Both the position numbers and the translations under genes were made by a program. Under the pieces are notes generated by a model. That model was given only the letters and a program-made list of their open reading frames with translations. It had not been told where the DNA came from and made no database searches. A stretch of 47,096 bases of DNA from Muribaculaceae bacterium. GTDB taxonomy: Bacteria > Bacteroidota > Bacteroidia > Bacteroidales > Muribaculaceae. Each line of letters starts with the position of its first letter. Position 1 is the stretch's first letter. Below, piece by piece: positions 26,093 through 35,500 of this stretch. The DNA lies in assembly GCA_017629835.1 (NCBI GenBank), contig JAGBWK010000009.1:1-47096 (forward strand). Direction: 5' to 3'.

Positions 26093-27511
26093 TCAATTAG
26101 TGAGGTCGACAGCGTAGAATGACTTGCGATTTGCTCCGGGATAGATGCCAGAGATGAACATCACGTGGTCGTATTGCGTGCTTTCGACAATCGAATTGTA
26201 GAGTTGGCGAACATCTTCAGGCTTAGTGACGTAAGCATTGTTGATGTCGACGATAATGAAACCTTCGCGAATGCCAGCATCTTTGAATTTGCCGTCGCTG
26301 ACTTTGGTGACTTCCAAGCCAGAGGGGATGTTGAGTTGGCGGCAACGCTCTTCGCTTACGGTGCTGAACACGCAGCCGAGTTCATTGAAGTCGCCGGCGC
26401 GGGTCACTTTAGTAGTGCCAGAATTGTTGCGCAAAGTGGCTGGTAGAGTCATGTAGGCATTGTCGCGATACAATCCGAGGGTGACGCGGTCGCCGGGGCG
26501 ATGTTTAGCCATAGCTTCCTGTAATTGTCCGCTGTTGACTGTGGACTGTCCGTCGATTGAAACGATGAGGTCGTTTTCACGAATACCAGCTTCCGATGCT
26601 GCGGTGTTGGGGATGATTTCAGCAACGAGAAGACCTTCGGTGGCAGCAGTGATGTTGTGCTCCTTAGCAAGTTGCGGAGTGAGTGGACGGTAGCGCAGAC
26701 CGAGAACGGCGCGTTGCACGTTACCATAGTTGGTAAGGTCTTCAACTACGTTGCGCATGATTGAGGTCGGGATGGCAAATGAATAGCCTGCATAGTTGCC
26801 TGTCTGAGAGTAGATTGCAGCATTGATGCCTACGAGCTGACCTGAGAGGTTGACAAGCGCACCGCCTGAGTTACCTGGATTGACAGCTGCGTCGGTTTGG
26901 ATGTATGACTCAATGCCATGCTCACGAGCGCCAGTCACAGAGGATATGTTACGTGCTTTTGCGCTGACGATGCCAGCGGTTACGGTCGATGTGAAGCCGA
27001 ATGGGTTGCCAACGGCGAGTACCCATTCGCCTACTTTAAGGTCGTCGGATTCGCCAACTTCGATTGCAGGGAGGTTGGTTGCATTGATGCGCAACACGGC
27101 CAAGTCGGTGGGCTGGTCGTATCCGACAACGGTGGCTTCGAACGTGCGGTTGTCGTTGAGAGTTACTTCCAACTTTTCAGCGCCGTCGATTACGTGGTTG
27201 TTGGTGACGATAATGCCGTCGGACGAGAGGATTACACCAGAGCCGAGACCGCTCTGCTGATATTGAGGCTCTTGGTTTTGAGGTTGCTGTTGCTGAGGCA
27301 CGCGACCACGATGACCAAAGAAGAATTCAAAAAATGGGTCGACGTTCATTCCGCCGCCGTAGGTTCGTTGCTTGTTGTAACTTTTGATGCTGACCACACT
27401 GTTGACCGTAGCTTCAGCTGCGCGAGTGAAGTCGACATTCTCGAATGCTGAGGCTTGTGAAGCAGTAAGGATAATGGCTAAGGCTGTTACGATAGTTTTA
27501 GTCTTATTCAT
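26093..27511 (-). CDS. degP: DegP/HtrA periplasmic serine protease
   Basis: A 472-residue exported protease/chaperone for damaged envelope proteins. It has a signal peptide (cut near ASQASA, residue 22), a Gln-rich loop (70-86), and a trypsin-like domain with triad His106 (IVTNNHVID), Asp136 (PTDLAVLRI) and Ser215 (NPGNSGGAL). Two PDZ domains follow (about 275-365 and 380-465), the first including [14 protein letters not shown]. It is first in a minus-strand unit with uvrA and the DMT permease; a -7 box lies about 115 bases upstream. Confidence 0.95.
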   Translation of the reverse strand: MNKTKTIVTALAIILTASQASAFENVDFTRAAEATVNSVVSIKSYNKQRTYGGGMNVDPFFEFFFGHRGRVPQQQQPQNQEPQYQQSGLGSGVILSSDGIIVTNNHVIDGAEKLEVTLNDNRTFEATVVGYDQPTDLAVLRINATNLPAIEVGESDDLKVGEWVLAVGNPFGFTSTVTAGIVSAKARNISSVTGAREHGIESYIQTDAAVNPGNSGGALVNLSGQLVGINAAIYSQTGNYAGYSFAIPTSIMRNVVEDLTNYGNVQRAVLGLRYRPLTPQLAKEHNITAATEGLLVAEIIPNTAASEAGIRENDLIVSIDGQSTVNSGQLQEAMAKHRPGDRVTLGLYRDNAYMTLPATLRNNSGTTKVTRAGDFNELGCVFSTVSEERCRQLNIPSGLEVTKVSDGKFKDAGIREGFIIVDINNAYVTKPEDVRQLYNSIVESTQYDHVMFISGIYPGANRKSFYAVDLTN

Positions 27512-27624
27512 AGCTTAAAGTTTAGTTCTTGATATTATCAATGCGGATTATAATATGTTTTGTATATTAGATATCCGCAGCGAAGAATAGTTAAAAGTGG
27601 AGTTTGAAAATTATCTTCGCAATA

Positions 27625-27632
27625 CAAAATTA
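27625..27632 (-). promoter_or_regulatory. Probable -7 box for degP
   Basis: The minus strand reads TAATTTTG, an exact TAnnTTTG match. The -33 region is weak. The leader would be about 107 bases. Confidence 0.45.
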
Positions 27633-27718
27633 CTGCTTTATTTTGGAATTTAGCTAATAAAAAATCGGGTGTAAACATTATTTAATATTAGAGGTGTGAT
27701 TTTTAGTTGTATTTATTT

Positions 27719-27726
27719 TAAATTTG
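27719..27726 (+). promoter_or_regulatory. Probable -7 box for the NlpC/P60 gene
   Basis: TAAATTTG exactly matches the -7 consensus, with start near 27733 and about 25 bases of leader to the chosen ATG. The -33 element is weak. Confidence 0.5.
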
Positions 27727-27757
27727 TAAAATATTTTGATTGTTAACTCATCGGGAA

Positions 27758-28483
27758 ATGAAATTTAGTGCTCGTGTCGAACGATTTATGGCTTGTGCAA
27801 TGGTTTGTGCTGCAATGCTCGTAGCTGGGTGTCGTACGACGCAACGTGTGCCAGTTGCTGAGCCTACTGCCGAAGAGTCGCCGCAATCAACCGCGACGCA
27901 ACAATCGACCACACCAATGCAAAAATCGGACTACGAGCGTATGCAAGAGGAGGTGGAGCGATTGGTGCTGCCGTCGGATAGCATCGCACGCCTCATAAAA
28001 GAGGCGGCGTCGTGGATAGGGACTCCCTATCGCTATGGCGGTCAGGACCGCAAGGGAACCGACTGCTCTGGTATGGTTGTAGAGGTGTTCAAAAAGGCGT
28101 TTAATGAGAAGTTGCCTCGCACGTCGCGCGACCAGCAGACTGCTTGCCATTCGGTCGATAGCGTCGCAATGCAGCCCGGCGACTTGCTGTTTTATGCAAC
28201 TGGGCGCGACAAGGGGCGAATATCGCACGTTGGGCTTTACATCGGCAATGGCGAGATGATTCATGCGTCGTCAAGCCGAGGTGTGATAGTGAGCAATATC
28301 GCAGAGCGATACTACGCTATGCGTTTTCGTTCGGTTGGTCGCCCAGAGTCAATAAGGCGTATCTATGGCGACTCTGTAGTGGTCGCTGCTGATACGATTC
28401 GTTTTACGGTGCCTGCCGATGAGGACTTAGACGAAGCCGTCGCAGAGCAAGTTGACTCCATTTTCTCAGGCTTCTTCGACTAA
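27758..28483 (+). CDS. NlpC/P60 peptidoglycan endopeptidase, lipoprotein
   Basis: A 241-residue protein from the ATG at 27758, chosen because it gives a standard lipoprotein signal ending LVAGC (Cys25); an in-frame TTG at 27740 is less likely. After a Thr/Gln-rich linker, an NlpC/P60 domain covers about 75-210 with Cys103 (GTDCSGMV), His157 (ISHVGLYIG) and a third polar His169. Such enzymes cut stem-peptide bonds in peptidoglycan, as MepS does in E. coli. Outer-membrane anchoring by lipid is expected. It precedes an ABC exporter pair by 42 bases and may share its transcript. Confidence 0.92.
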   Translation: MKFSARVERFMACAMVCAAMLVAGCRTTQRVPVAEPTAEESPQSTATQQSTTPMQKSDYERMQEEVERLVLPSDSIARLIKEAASWIGTPYRYGGQDRKGTDCSGMVVEVFKKAFNEKLPRTSRDQQTACHSVDSVAMQPGDLLFYATGRDKGRISHVGLYIGNGEMIHASSSRGVIVSNIAERYYAMRFRSVGRPESIRRIYGDSVVVAADTIRFTVPADEDLDEAVAEQVDSIFSGFFD

Positions 28484-28525
28484 TTGGAGTATAAAAGTGT
28501 TTATTCAGTATATAATCGATAATAT

Positions 28526-29458
28526 ATGAACTTATTACAGATTGAAAATGTCAGCAAGCAGTTTGTTGGGCACAAGGCTCTCGACAACGTATCGCTGACG
28601 ATACCGCAAAATTCGATTTATGGGTTGCTCGGGCCGAATGGTGCGGGCAAAACAACCCTTATCCGTATCATAACCCACATCACAGCTCCCGATTCAGGCG
28701 TGGTGTATTTCGACGGTCATCAACTCAGTGCTTCTGACGTCAATCAAATGGGCTATCTGCCCGAGGAGCGCGGCTTGTATAAGAAAATGAAAGTAGGGGA
28801 GCAAGCCCTGTTTTTTGCGCGATTGAAAGGACTGTCGAAAGCTGAAGCTACTAAGCAGCTTCGCCAATGGTTTGAGAAATTCGACATTTCTGATTGGTGG
28901 GACCGCAAGGTTGAGGAGCTGTCGAAAGGTATGGCTCAGAAAGTGCAGTTTATTGTGACGGTGCTTCACCAGCCAAAATTGCTGATTTTTGACGAGCCTT
29001 TCTCTGGCTTCGACCCCATAAATGCTAAGTTGCTGAAAGATGAGATACTTGAGCTGCGTAATCAGGGCGCAACAATCATTTTCAGTACGCACAATATGTC
29101 GAGCGTCGAATCGCTGTGCGACAACATCACCCTTATCAATAATTCGCGCAATATTCTGACTGGGCGAGTTGACGACATCCGCCGCGACTTTGGCTCCGAC
29201 CGATATGTGTTCACCTACAAGGGTGCAGAAGGTAGCTTGCAGGCTGCATTTGATGCGCAACTTCGTTCAACGGTTGAATCGAAATGCTTGGACGACGGCA
29301 TGGTGCGCGAAATTTTGCGCTTCCAGCCGGGCACTCCTATGCGCGACATCATAGCTACAGCCAATGAGGCTGTGGATCTTCGCTCATTTTCATCTGACCT
29401 CCCCTCAATGGACGAAATTTTCATTCGCTCGGTTGAGGAGAGCAACCGCAAATCATAA
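28526..29458 (+). CDS. ABC transporter ATP-binding protein, NatA-like
   Basis: A 310-residue ATPase with Walker A GPNGAGKTTL (36-45), signature LSKGMAQKVQ, Walker B LLIFDEPFSGFDP and switch STHNM. The 90-residue C-terminal extension after the ATPase core is typical of exporters of the NatA/DUF4162 group. It is followed after 38 bases by an ABC-2 permease, so the two form an exporter. The substrate is unknown; sodium, drug or peptide export are all seen in the family. Confidence 0.94.
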   Translation: MNLLQIENVSKQFVGHKALDNVSLTIPQNSIYGLLGPNGAGKTTLIRIITHITAPDSGVVYFDGHQLSASDVNQMGYLPEERGLYKKMKVGEQALFFARLKGLSKAEATKQLRQWFEKFDISDWWDRKVEELSKGMAQKVQFIVTVLHQPKLLIFDEPFSGFDPINAKLLKDEILELRNQGATIIFSTHNMSSVESLCDNITLINNSRNILTGRVDDIRRDFGSDRYVFTYKGAEGSLQAAFDAQLRSTVESKCLDDGMVREILRFQPGTPMRDIIATANEAVDLRSFSSDLPSMDEIFIRSVEESNRKS

Positions 29459-29496
29459 TATTAGTAAATCGGGTTAAAACCAAAATATAAGATTCA

Positions 29497-30732
29497 ATGA
29501 ATAATCTGATGCTCATAATAAGCCGCGAGTACACTACGCGCGTCAAGAAAAAAGGTTTTATAATTACCACGTTGGTTATGCCATTGTTTATGGTGGCTAT
29601 GATGGTGGCTCCCACACTGTTGATGAGCCTTGATGATGGTCGCGACACTATAACTATAATCGACCGCACTGAGCAGCTGCTCCCGTCGTTGCTTACCGAC
29701 CAAGTGCTGGCATACACAGTGACCGATGAGCCAGTCGACTCGGCGATTGCTAACCCCGAATATAAGCGTATTCTCGTGATTGGCGAGAATGCTATCGACG
29801 ACCCTACCGACATTGTGCTCTACAATCGTGATGCAGAGAGCTTGCAGACGCTGACCATATTGAGCGACAATATCCAGCGAGCTATCGAAGATATACGTCT
29901 CAGCCGTTTGGGGCACGACAACCTTCGCGAAATACTCAGCTCGGTCGAAGCTAACGTTGAAATTAAGTCAATGTCGCTGACCGACTCGGGCGAAACTGAG
30001 GATTCAAACGTGTTTGCAAGTTTCTTCATCGGAATTGTAATGGCATTTATTCTATATATGTTCATTCTCATATATGGACAAATGGTTATGACCAGCATTA
30101 TTGAGGAAAAGAACAATCGTGTGCTCGAAATCATCGTTACATCGGTCAACCCAACGCAGTTGATGCTCGGCAAACTCATTGGCATCGGTGCAGTGGCAGT
30201 GACGCAGGTGCTCATTTGGGTAGCAATCATTGTGTCGGTAGTGGCATTCGTGATTCCAGAGATAGCATCGCCGGAAATGATGACAGCAATGACTGCACTC
30301 ACCAATCTGTCGTATGTGCTGTCAATCTCGGGCTATCTGTTGTTGTTCCTTGTTGGTGGCTTCCTGCTCTATGCTTCGCTTTATGCTGCAATTGGTGCAG
30401 CTGTCGACAATGTTCAGGACGGCTCACAACTGCAGAGCTTCGCTTTGATACCTGTCATAATCGGTTTGATATTCTCAACAGCTGCAAGTGAGAATCCCAA
30501 CTCAGTTTCGGCACTGTGGCTGTCGATAATCCCATTCACATCGCCTATGGTGATGATGGCACGCATACCAGCAGGTGTGCCCACCATAGAGATTGTGTCG
30601 TCGATAGTGTTGCTTTATGCCACAATCTTTTTCTGTATCTGGTTTGCGGCAAAAATCTACCGCGTAGGTATCTTCATGTATGGCAAGAAACCCACAATCA
30701 AAGAACTCATCAAGTGGGCCCGCTACAAATAG
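29497..30732 (+). CDS. ABC-2 type permease, NatB-like
   Basis: A 411-residue membrane protein. One N-terminal helix (about 22-45, LVMPLFMVAMMVAP) is followed by a large extracytoplasmic domain (50-165). Five or more helices fill the C-terminal half, with the conserved EEKNNRVLEIIVTSV segment before the second group. This is the ABC2_membrane_3 layout of NatB-like exporters. Partner of the ATPase just upstream. A long hairpin begins 3 bases after its stop codon. Confidence 0.92.
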   Translation: MNNLMLIISREYTTRVKKKGFIITTLVMPLFMVAMMVAPTLLMSLDDGRDTITIIDRTEQLLPSLLTDQVLAYTVTDEPVDSAIANPEYKRILVIGENAIDDPTDIVLYNRDAESLQTLTILSDNIQRAIEDIRLSRLGHDNLREILSSVEANVEIKSMSLTDSGETEDSNVFASFFIGIVMAFILYMFILIYGQMVMTSIIEEKNNRVLEIIVTSVNPTQLMLGKLIGIGAVAVTQVLIWVAIIVSVVAFVIPEIASPEMMTAMTALTNLSYVLSISGYLLLFLVGGFLLYASLYAAIGAAVDNVQDGSQLQSFALIPVIIGLIFSTAASENPNSVSALWLSIIPFTSPMVMMARIPAGVPTIEIVSSIVLLYATIFFCIWFAAKIYRVGIFMYGKKPTIKELIKWARYK

Positions 30733-30734
30733 CG

Positions 30735-30803
30735 CGCCCACTGCCCACAAGTTTGTTGTGTTGATTTAAGGAATATTAACACAACAAAATGTGGAAATGG
30801 GCG
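30735..30803. other. Long imperfect hairpin after the ABC permease
   Basis: Three stems stack: CGCCCA/TGGGCG (30735-30740 with 30798-30803), CCACA/TGTGG (30745-30749 with 30790-30794) and TTTGTTGTGTT/AACACAACAAA (30752-30762 with 30778-30788), plus two further inner pairs. About 24 pairs surround a loop of about 11 bases. No U-tract follows on either strand, so it is not a classic terminator. It may mark the 3' end of the ABC transcript or be a small mobile-repeat remnant. Confidence 0.7.
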
Positions 30804-30834
30804 TTAAAAGTATGTTATTGTGCGCAAAAATGCG

Positions 30835-30842
30835 TAATTTTG
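30835..30842 (+). promoter_or_regulatory. Probable -7 box for rpoD
   Basis: TAATTTTG is an exact TAnnTTTG match with only a weak TATG at the -33 distance. The leader would be about 228 bases, long for this genome. Confidence 0.45.
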
Positions 30843-31075
30843 CACGATAAATTGCATAAATAGCTGAAGTGTGCTTTGAGGCGTAAGTCTTGAGGTGCTC
30901 TTTGGGTTGTAGTTTTTCTGTATGTATTGAACTTGGCTTAATGCGAAGTCGGTTTTAAGGACGGCGGTGGCAAATCAAGTAGCTATACATTAATAATATA
31001 AAGTGAAATTCACTGCGCCGCACAAGGCTGACGCTTTTGTGCATACTCAGAAAGTAGTCAATTTAAGGAAATAAT
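30843..31075 (+). other. rpoD leader region
   Basis: Together with the hairpin and -7 box this fills the 343-base gap before rpoD. It contains a 13-base palindrome AGTGAAATTCACT (31002-31014) and a GCACAA/TTGTGC stem (31020-31025 with 31037-31042) about 35 bases before the start codon. AAGGAA lies about 10 bases before the ATG. No open frame of note was seen. Confidence 0.45.
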
Positions 31076-31936
31076 ATGAGACAACTAAAGATTACAAAGT
31101 CAATCACTAATCGCGAAAGTGCATCGCTCGACAAGTATTTACAGGAAATTGGCCGTGAGGACCTTATCACGGTTGAAGAAGAGGTAGAGCTTGCGCAGCG
31201 CATCCGCAATAACGACCAGGCTGCGCTTGAGAAGCTAACACGCGCCAATTTGCGATTTGTGGTTTCTGTAGCTAAGCAGTACCAAAATCAAGGTTTGAGT
31301 TTGCCTGACCTTATCAATGAGGGCAATCTTGGGCTTATCAAGGCTGCACAGAAATTTGATGAAACTCGTGGTTTCAAATTCATTTCCTATGCAGTGTGGT
31401 GGATTCGTCAGTCGATTCTGCAAGCGCTTGCTGAACAGTCGCGTATTGTGCGTTTGCCTTTGAACCAAGTTGGCTCGCTCAACAAGATTAGCAAGGCGCT
31501 ATCGAAATTCGAGCAGGAAAATGAGCGTCGTCCTTCGCCTGAAGAGCTTGCTGAAACGCTCGACGTGCCAGTAGAAAAGATTGCTGACACGCTCAAGGTG
31601 TCGGGTCGTCATATTTCGGTTGACGCTCCGTTTGTCGACGGCGAAGACAATAGTCTCTTGGACGTGTTGACCAACGACGATAGCCCCATGGCTGACTCAT
31701 CGCTCAATCAGGAGTCGCTATCGAAGGAGGTTGAACGCGCATTGATGCAGCTCCATGAACGTGAACGCGAAATTCTTAAGATGTTCTTCGGCATCGGTTG
31801 TCAAGAGATGACACTCGAAGAGATTGGCGCCAAGTTTGACTTGACACGCGAGCGTGTTCGTCAGATTAAGGAAAAAGCTATTCGCCGTCTGAAAGGTCAG
31901 CGTAGCCGTCTGCTCAAGACATACCTCGGCCAATAA
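31076..31936 (+). CDS. rpoD: Primary sigma factor, Bacteroidetes type
   Basis: A 286-residue sigma-70 factor that directs RNA polymerase to the TTTG/TAnnTTTG promoters seen across this window. Region 1.2 begins at [12 protein letters not shown] and region 2 includes [15 protein letters not shown] and the -10 recognition helix [13 protein letters not shown]. Region 3 follows, and region 4 holds the DNA-binding helices [20 protein letters not shown]. Region 1.1 is absent, as is normal for the Bacteroidetes primary sigma (about 286 residues). It is followed by a strong bidirectional terminator. Confidence 0.96.
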   Translation: MRQLKITKSITNRESASLDKYLQEIGREDLITVEEEVELAQRIRNNDQAALEKLTRANLRFVVSVAKQYQNQGLSLPDLINEGNLGLIKAAQKFDETRGFKFISYAVWWIRQSILQALAEQSRIVRLPLNQVGSLNKISKALSKFEQENERRPSPEELAETLDVPVEKIADTLKVSGRHISVDAPFVDGEDNSLLDVLTNDDSPMADSSLNQESLSKEVERALMQLHEREREILKMFFGIGCQEMTLEEIGAKFDLTRERVRQIKEKAIRRLKGQRSRLLKTYLGQ

Positions 31937-31995
31937 TCTCATATTACAAAATCGATTAGAGAAATTGCCTGCTCATCCAGTAGGACGAAATAATA

Positions 31996-32028
31996 AAATC
32001 GTGGTAAGCATCCCGCCTACCACGATTT
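31996..32028. terminator. Bidirectional terminator after rpoD
   Basis: AAATCGTGGTA (31996-32006) pairs with TACCACGATTT (32018-32028) around an 11-base loop. TCTATTTT follows on the plus strand and TTATTATTT on the minus strand, serving rpoD and the convergent DUF456 gene. Confidence 0.85.
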
Positions 32029-32053
32029 CTATTTTATGGAGATGAAGGAGGGG

Positions 32054-32536
32054 TTAGAGGAGGGTGAGGGTGGTGGCGGCAATCATGCCGATGCAGGCGA
32101 TGAGTTTGATGCCGGTGCCGACGAAGAATGAGATGAAGGCGCCGAGTGCTACGTGGATTGATGTGGAGGTGTCCTTTTTGCTGATGAGCATTTCGGCTAT
32201 CATTGCGCCAAGGAATGGTCCGATGAGAATGCCGACAAATGGTATCGGTATGAATAGCCCTACTATAAGCCCGATGAATGAGCCCCATTCAGCAGCTTTG
32301 CTTCCGCCAAATTTGCGTGTCATGTAGGGTGTGAGCAGGAAGTCGATTGCGGTTACAACGACTGTGACGATGCCCCAAATGACGAAGTCGCTTGTGCTCA
32401 GTGTGACGTATCCACTCCAATGGATGAGCCACAATGAGAGGTAGGTGAGCGGTGGACCTGGCAGCGCTGGAATTACGCAGCCGATGACTCCAACCACTGC
32501 GCACAGAATGGCTAATATTAGCAATAGTATATCCAT
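32054..32536 (-). CDS. DUF456 family membrane protein
   Basis: A 160-residue inner-membrane protein with about four hydrophobic helices. The N-terminal IGCVIPALPGPPLTYLSLWL and the central FGGSKAAEWGSFIGLIVGLF, with G-rich motifs, fit the DUF456 family, whose function is unknown. It lies 15 bases after the DUF4293 gene on the same strand and ends at the shared bidirectional terminator. Confidence 0.85.
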   Translation of the reverse strand: MDILLLILAILCAVVGVIGCVIPALPGPPLTYLSLWLIHWSGYVTLSTSDFVIWGIVTVVVTAIDFLLTPYMTRKFGGSKAAEWGSFIGLIVGLFIPIPFVGILIGPFLGAMIAEMLISKKDTSTSIHVALGAFISFFVGTGIKLIACIGMIAATTLTLL

Positions 32537-32551
32537 TGATGCGAGTTGTGG

Positions 32552-32944
32552 TTATCGGATGCGGTCGGCGCTGTCGAGGAGTCGCTTGTCGGCGCACATA
32601 CGGCGGCGTGCAAAGAGTGAGAATATTAGTGCAACAACTGGGAGTGCGATTTGCCAAGAGAGTGATGCTCCTGTGGTGAATGTGATTACTGCAGCGCAGC
32701 AGATGCTACCAAGCACTAAAAATGAGTTGAGGAGTGCTTGCTTGATTTGGAATTTGAGGTTTTTGAATAGGAAAATATTGATGAGCAGCAATAGTGCGCA
32801 GAGCAAGTTGAGAGCCATAAATGCGGGGTAGGCAGTAGATGCTACGGGCGCACCTTCGATAGTGGCAAAGGGGGTAAATGCGAAAATTGCCATGAGTGCT
32901 GCGGCTACGAGCAGGAAGAGTGATTGCCAGCGTTGAATTACCAT
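32552..32944 (-). CDS. DUF4293 family membrane protein
   Basis: A 130-residue protein starting MVIQRWQSLFLLVAAALMA, characteristic of DUF4293, a Bacteroidetes family of unknown role. About four hydrophobic helices, an N-terminal W, and a basic C-terminus (ARRRMCADKRLLDSADRIR) are visible. It sits between the large TPR gene (55 bases upstream) and DUF456 (15 bases downstream), all on the minus strand. Confidence 0.85.
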   Translation of the reverse strand: MVIQRWQSLFLLVAAALMAIFAFTPFATIEGAPVASTAYPAFMALNLLCALLLLINIFLFKNLKFQIKQALLNSFLVLGSICCAAVITFTTGASLSWQIALPVVALIFSLFARRRMCADKRLLDSADRIR

Positions 32945-32999
32945 TTTACGTTTGATTTTAATTGGTTATTAGATGAGTTATTTTAATGCGGAAAGGGGC

Positions 33000-35198
33000 T
33001 TAGTCGTTGCTCTTTTGAGGCAGCGAATAGGCTACAGCGTCGATTGCCAATGGGATTATGTAGGCAGGGACGCCAATTTTGAGGAGGTCGGGAGTATCGG
33101 CGCGCATCGCGTTGAGGAATGCAGTCAGATTGTTGTCGGACAGCAGCGCGTAGCGTTTGTATCGCTCGAGTGCATCGTGGTATTTACCCATAGCCATAAG
33201 CAGGTGGCCAGCGTTGAGGTAGTCGTCGGCTTGTGGCTCAGGCATTTCGAGCAGTTTTCCGAATTCTTTGGCAGCGTCGTCGAAACGTTGCGACATCATA
33301 AGTGACCACGCCAAAGCTCGAGTGTTTCGGTCGGAGGGCTTCATATAGTCCACTTGATAGAACGCCTTCACTGCGTCGTCGTAGGCCCCGTTTAGCAGTT
33401 GGCAATAACCTATTGAGGCGATAGTGGCGGTGGTGTCGGGCTGCATAGCGTCCAAGCGATTGTAATAGACGAGGGCGTTGTTGTAGTCGCCGTTCAGTTC
33501 GTGAAGTTTGGCAATGCGCTTGATGAGCCATATGCTTGACGAGTCGAGGAGTTCGGCTTGCTCGTAGTATTGGAGAGCGGTTTTGTTGTCGCCTAACTTT
33601 TGCTCGCAATAGCCGAGTTTCTGATATAGTCGGGCGTCGGGCATACTATGAGCCTCGATGATACGGAACACGTCGAGTGCTTCTTTGTAGTATTGACGGC
33701 GGAAATAGAATTCGGCAACGAGTTGGAGCGTGTCGCCGTCGGTGAGGTCATCAGCTAACAGCGGCACGAGGGTGAGGTTGATGCCAGTGGCAAATGGGTC
33801 GGTGAAATCCCCTTTGCGACGGAACAGGCGGAAGAAGCGATAAAGATTCTGAACGTATTTATTTATTACGTTGCGTCGGTCGTCGGTTTCAAGATTGAGC
33901 GAAGCAGCCTGAAGATCAGCAAAATTAAGGTTTTGTGACTTAATCTGTTGAGTCATAAATTCGCGTTGAGCCTGTGGAACGTCGTTGATAGCGAGTATAA
34001 AAGAATATTTGTCGCTGTCGCACATAAATGGGGAACATTCAATCATTTCGCCTATGGTGTGACCAATTTCGCCGAGTTGGGCAACGAGCGAATGGCTTGA
34101 ATGGAATGGCAAAAACCAGTTGGCAACGTAGTGGAAGAATGGGAACGATTTGAGGTGGCTGAAGGTGCCCATCATTACGTCGCCCCCCTCTTCTTGCAGC
34201 TCGGTCAGCTCTTTAAGTTTGTCGGCTATGCCACTCTCTTCGAGAATCTCTTGCCATTCGGGGTTTTCTTCCAATTCGGCAGGGTCGATTTCGGTGATGT
34301 TTATGCTCGAGATTTTCTTATCGATTTCGGGCTTCATTTTGAGCATTTCGGGTACGATTTCGTCGGTCAGTTTGCGAGAAATGCGCTCAGTGTCGCGAGT
34401 GCGGATGAGCTCGAGAAATGCTGTTTTGATGTCGTTGCGCCACGATGGTATGTCGCGGAGCATTTCAAGGCGGGAGCGAGCAGGACGGCTTAGTTGTCGC
34501 TCACGATTCATATATAGTGAGAGGAGCAGTGCCGTCATTGCTATAGCGCCGAGCTCCGACGAAGGGTTGTCGGCATAAGTGTCGGCGAGGATTAAAATGC
34601 GTCGCTCGTCGGCATATTCCATATCTCCCAGCATAATGGCGGAGATAGTGAGACGTTTGACATATTCGGGCACAGCTTCGTGGCACAGCAACTGCTTGAT
34701 AGCATCGGCTTCGTTGCGAGAGAGCGGGAACTGAGTCCATACGGCGTCGAAAATGTTGATTTCTAATGGCTCGTTTGCCCCAAGAGTGGAGTTGTCGCTG
34801 TCGAGAATTTGCGCAAAAGCATCCGATGTGCGAAGCGAATTGAGATAGGATTCAATAGCGAGTTTGACCGACTGCTGATTGCCTCGACGGGTAGTGGTGT
34901 AATAAATCGATGATTGCGATTTGATTTTTTCGAGACGAGTCAATTGGTCGTAAATCAATGTGAGTGACTCGATTATGCTATTGTATATTTCGGGGCGTTG
35001 GGGATCGTTGACGCCGTCAATTGCGTATTGGAGGAGGTATTTATAGGATGATTCTGCTTTGTCGATTTTGTCGGTGAGTTCCCACGAGAGGTTTTTCTCC
35101 GAGAGATTGCGAAGCAGCTTGATTGCGTCGAAAATTCGTCCGAGCGATAGTAGCTTGACGAATTTCGGTCGGCTTGTTATGATGTCGGATTCGGCCAT
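33000..35198 (-). CDS. Large TPR-repeat protein, unknown function
   Basis: A 732-residue, probably cytoplasmic protein with no signal peptide. The first 450 residues are helical and match no domain I recognise. From about 490 to 690 there are TPR units, for example AEFYFRRQYYKEALDVFRII, YQKLGYCEQKLGDNKTALQY and LAWSLMMSQRFDDAAKEFGK. TPR regions usually form protein-binding scaffolds. A minus-strand TAACTTTG box (35262-35255) lies about 57 bases upstream. It is the first gene of a likely operon with DUF4293 and DUF456, which may hint at a membrane-associated complex, though that is speculative. Confidence 0.8.
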   Translation of the reverse strand: MAESDIITSRPKFVKLLSLGRIFDAIKLLRNLSEKNLSWELTDKIDKAESSYKYLLQYAIDGVNDPQRPEIYNSIIESLTLIYDQLTRLEKIKSQSSIYYTTTRRGNQQSVKLAIESYLNSLRTSDAFAQILDSDNSTLGANEPLEINIFDAVWTQFPLSRNEADAIKQLLCHEAVPEYVKRLTISAIMLGDMEYADERRILILADTYADNPSSELGAIAMTALLLSLYMNRERQLSRPARSRLEMLRDIPSWRNDIKTAFLELIRTRDTERISRKLTDEIVPEMLKMKPEIDKKISSINITEIDPAELEENPEWQEILEESGIADKLKELTELQEEGGDVMMGTFSHLKSFPFFHYVANWFLPFHSSHSLVAQLGEIGHTIGEMIECSPFMCDSDKYSFILAINDVPQAQREFMTQQIKSQNLNFADLQAASLNLETDDRRNVINKYVQNLYRFFRLFRRKGDFTDPFATGINLTLVPLLADDLTDGDTLQLVAEFYFRRQYYKEALDVFRIIEAHSMPDARLYQKLGYCEQKLGDNKTALQYYEQAELLDSSSIWLIKRIAKLHELNGDYNNALVYYNRLDAMQPDTTATIASIGYCQLLNGAYDDAVKAFYQVDYMKPSDRNTRALAWSLMMSQRFDDAAKEFGKLLEMPEPQADDYLNAGHLLMAMGKYHDALERYKRYALLSDNNLTAFLNAMRADTPDLLKIGVPAYIIPLAIDAVAYSLPQKSND

Positions 35199-35254
35199 AT
35201 AGGGTCAAATGATGAGATTGACTATTTTTTAGAATTATTGAAATAGTGACTCAA

Positions 35255-35262
35255 CAAAGTTA
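35255..35262 (-). promoter_or_regulatory. Probable -7 box for the large TPR gene
   Basis: The minus strand reads TAACTTTG, an exact -7 match. No -33 element lies at the ideal distance. With the lpxK promoter this accounts for the 35199-35500 divergent gap, which otherwise looks empty and AT-rich. Confidence 0.45.
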
Positions 35263-35400
35263 CGAAAAATCACTAATACAATGCTAACAAATTTCGATGC
35301 AAATATCTTGCCAAAAGTATCAAAAATCGGTCGATAAGTAAGAAAAGTGCGATAAAGAAACAGAAACATTGCTGAAACGGCATAAATTAAGTGTGTTAAA

Positions 35401-35432
35401 TTTTGATTATTAATTGTTAACTGCTATCTTTG
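35401..35432 (+). promoter_or_regulatory. Promoter for lpxK and following genes
   Basis: TTTTG (35401-35405), a 19-base spacer and TATCTTTG (35425-35432) make a full consensus promoter. The start near 35439 gives a leader of about 62 bases. Confidence 0.75.
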
Positions 35433-35500
35433 TCGTTGATAAAAACGGCTTTGTTTGAATCGCAAACAATAGCTGTGTTGAAAAATCAATCCAAAAGCTA

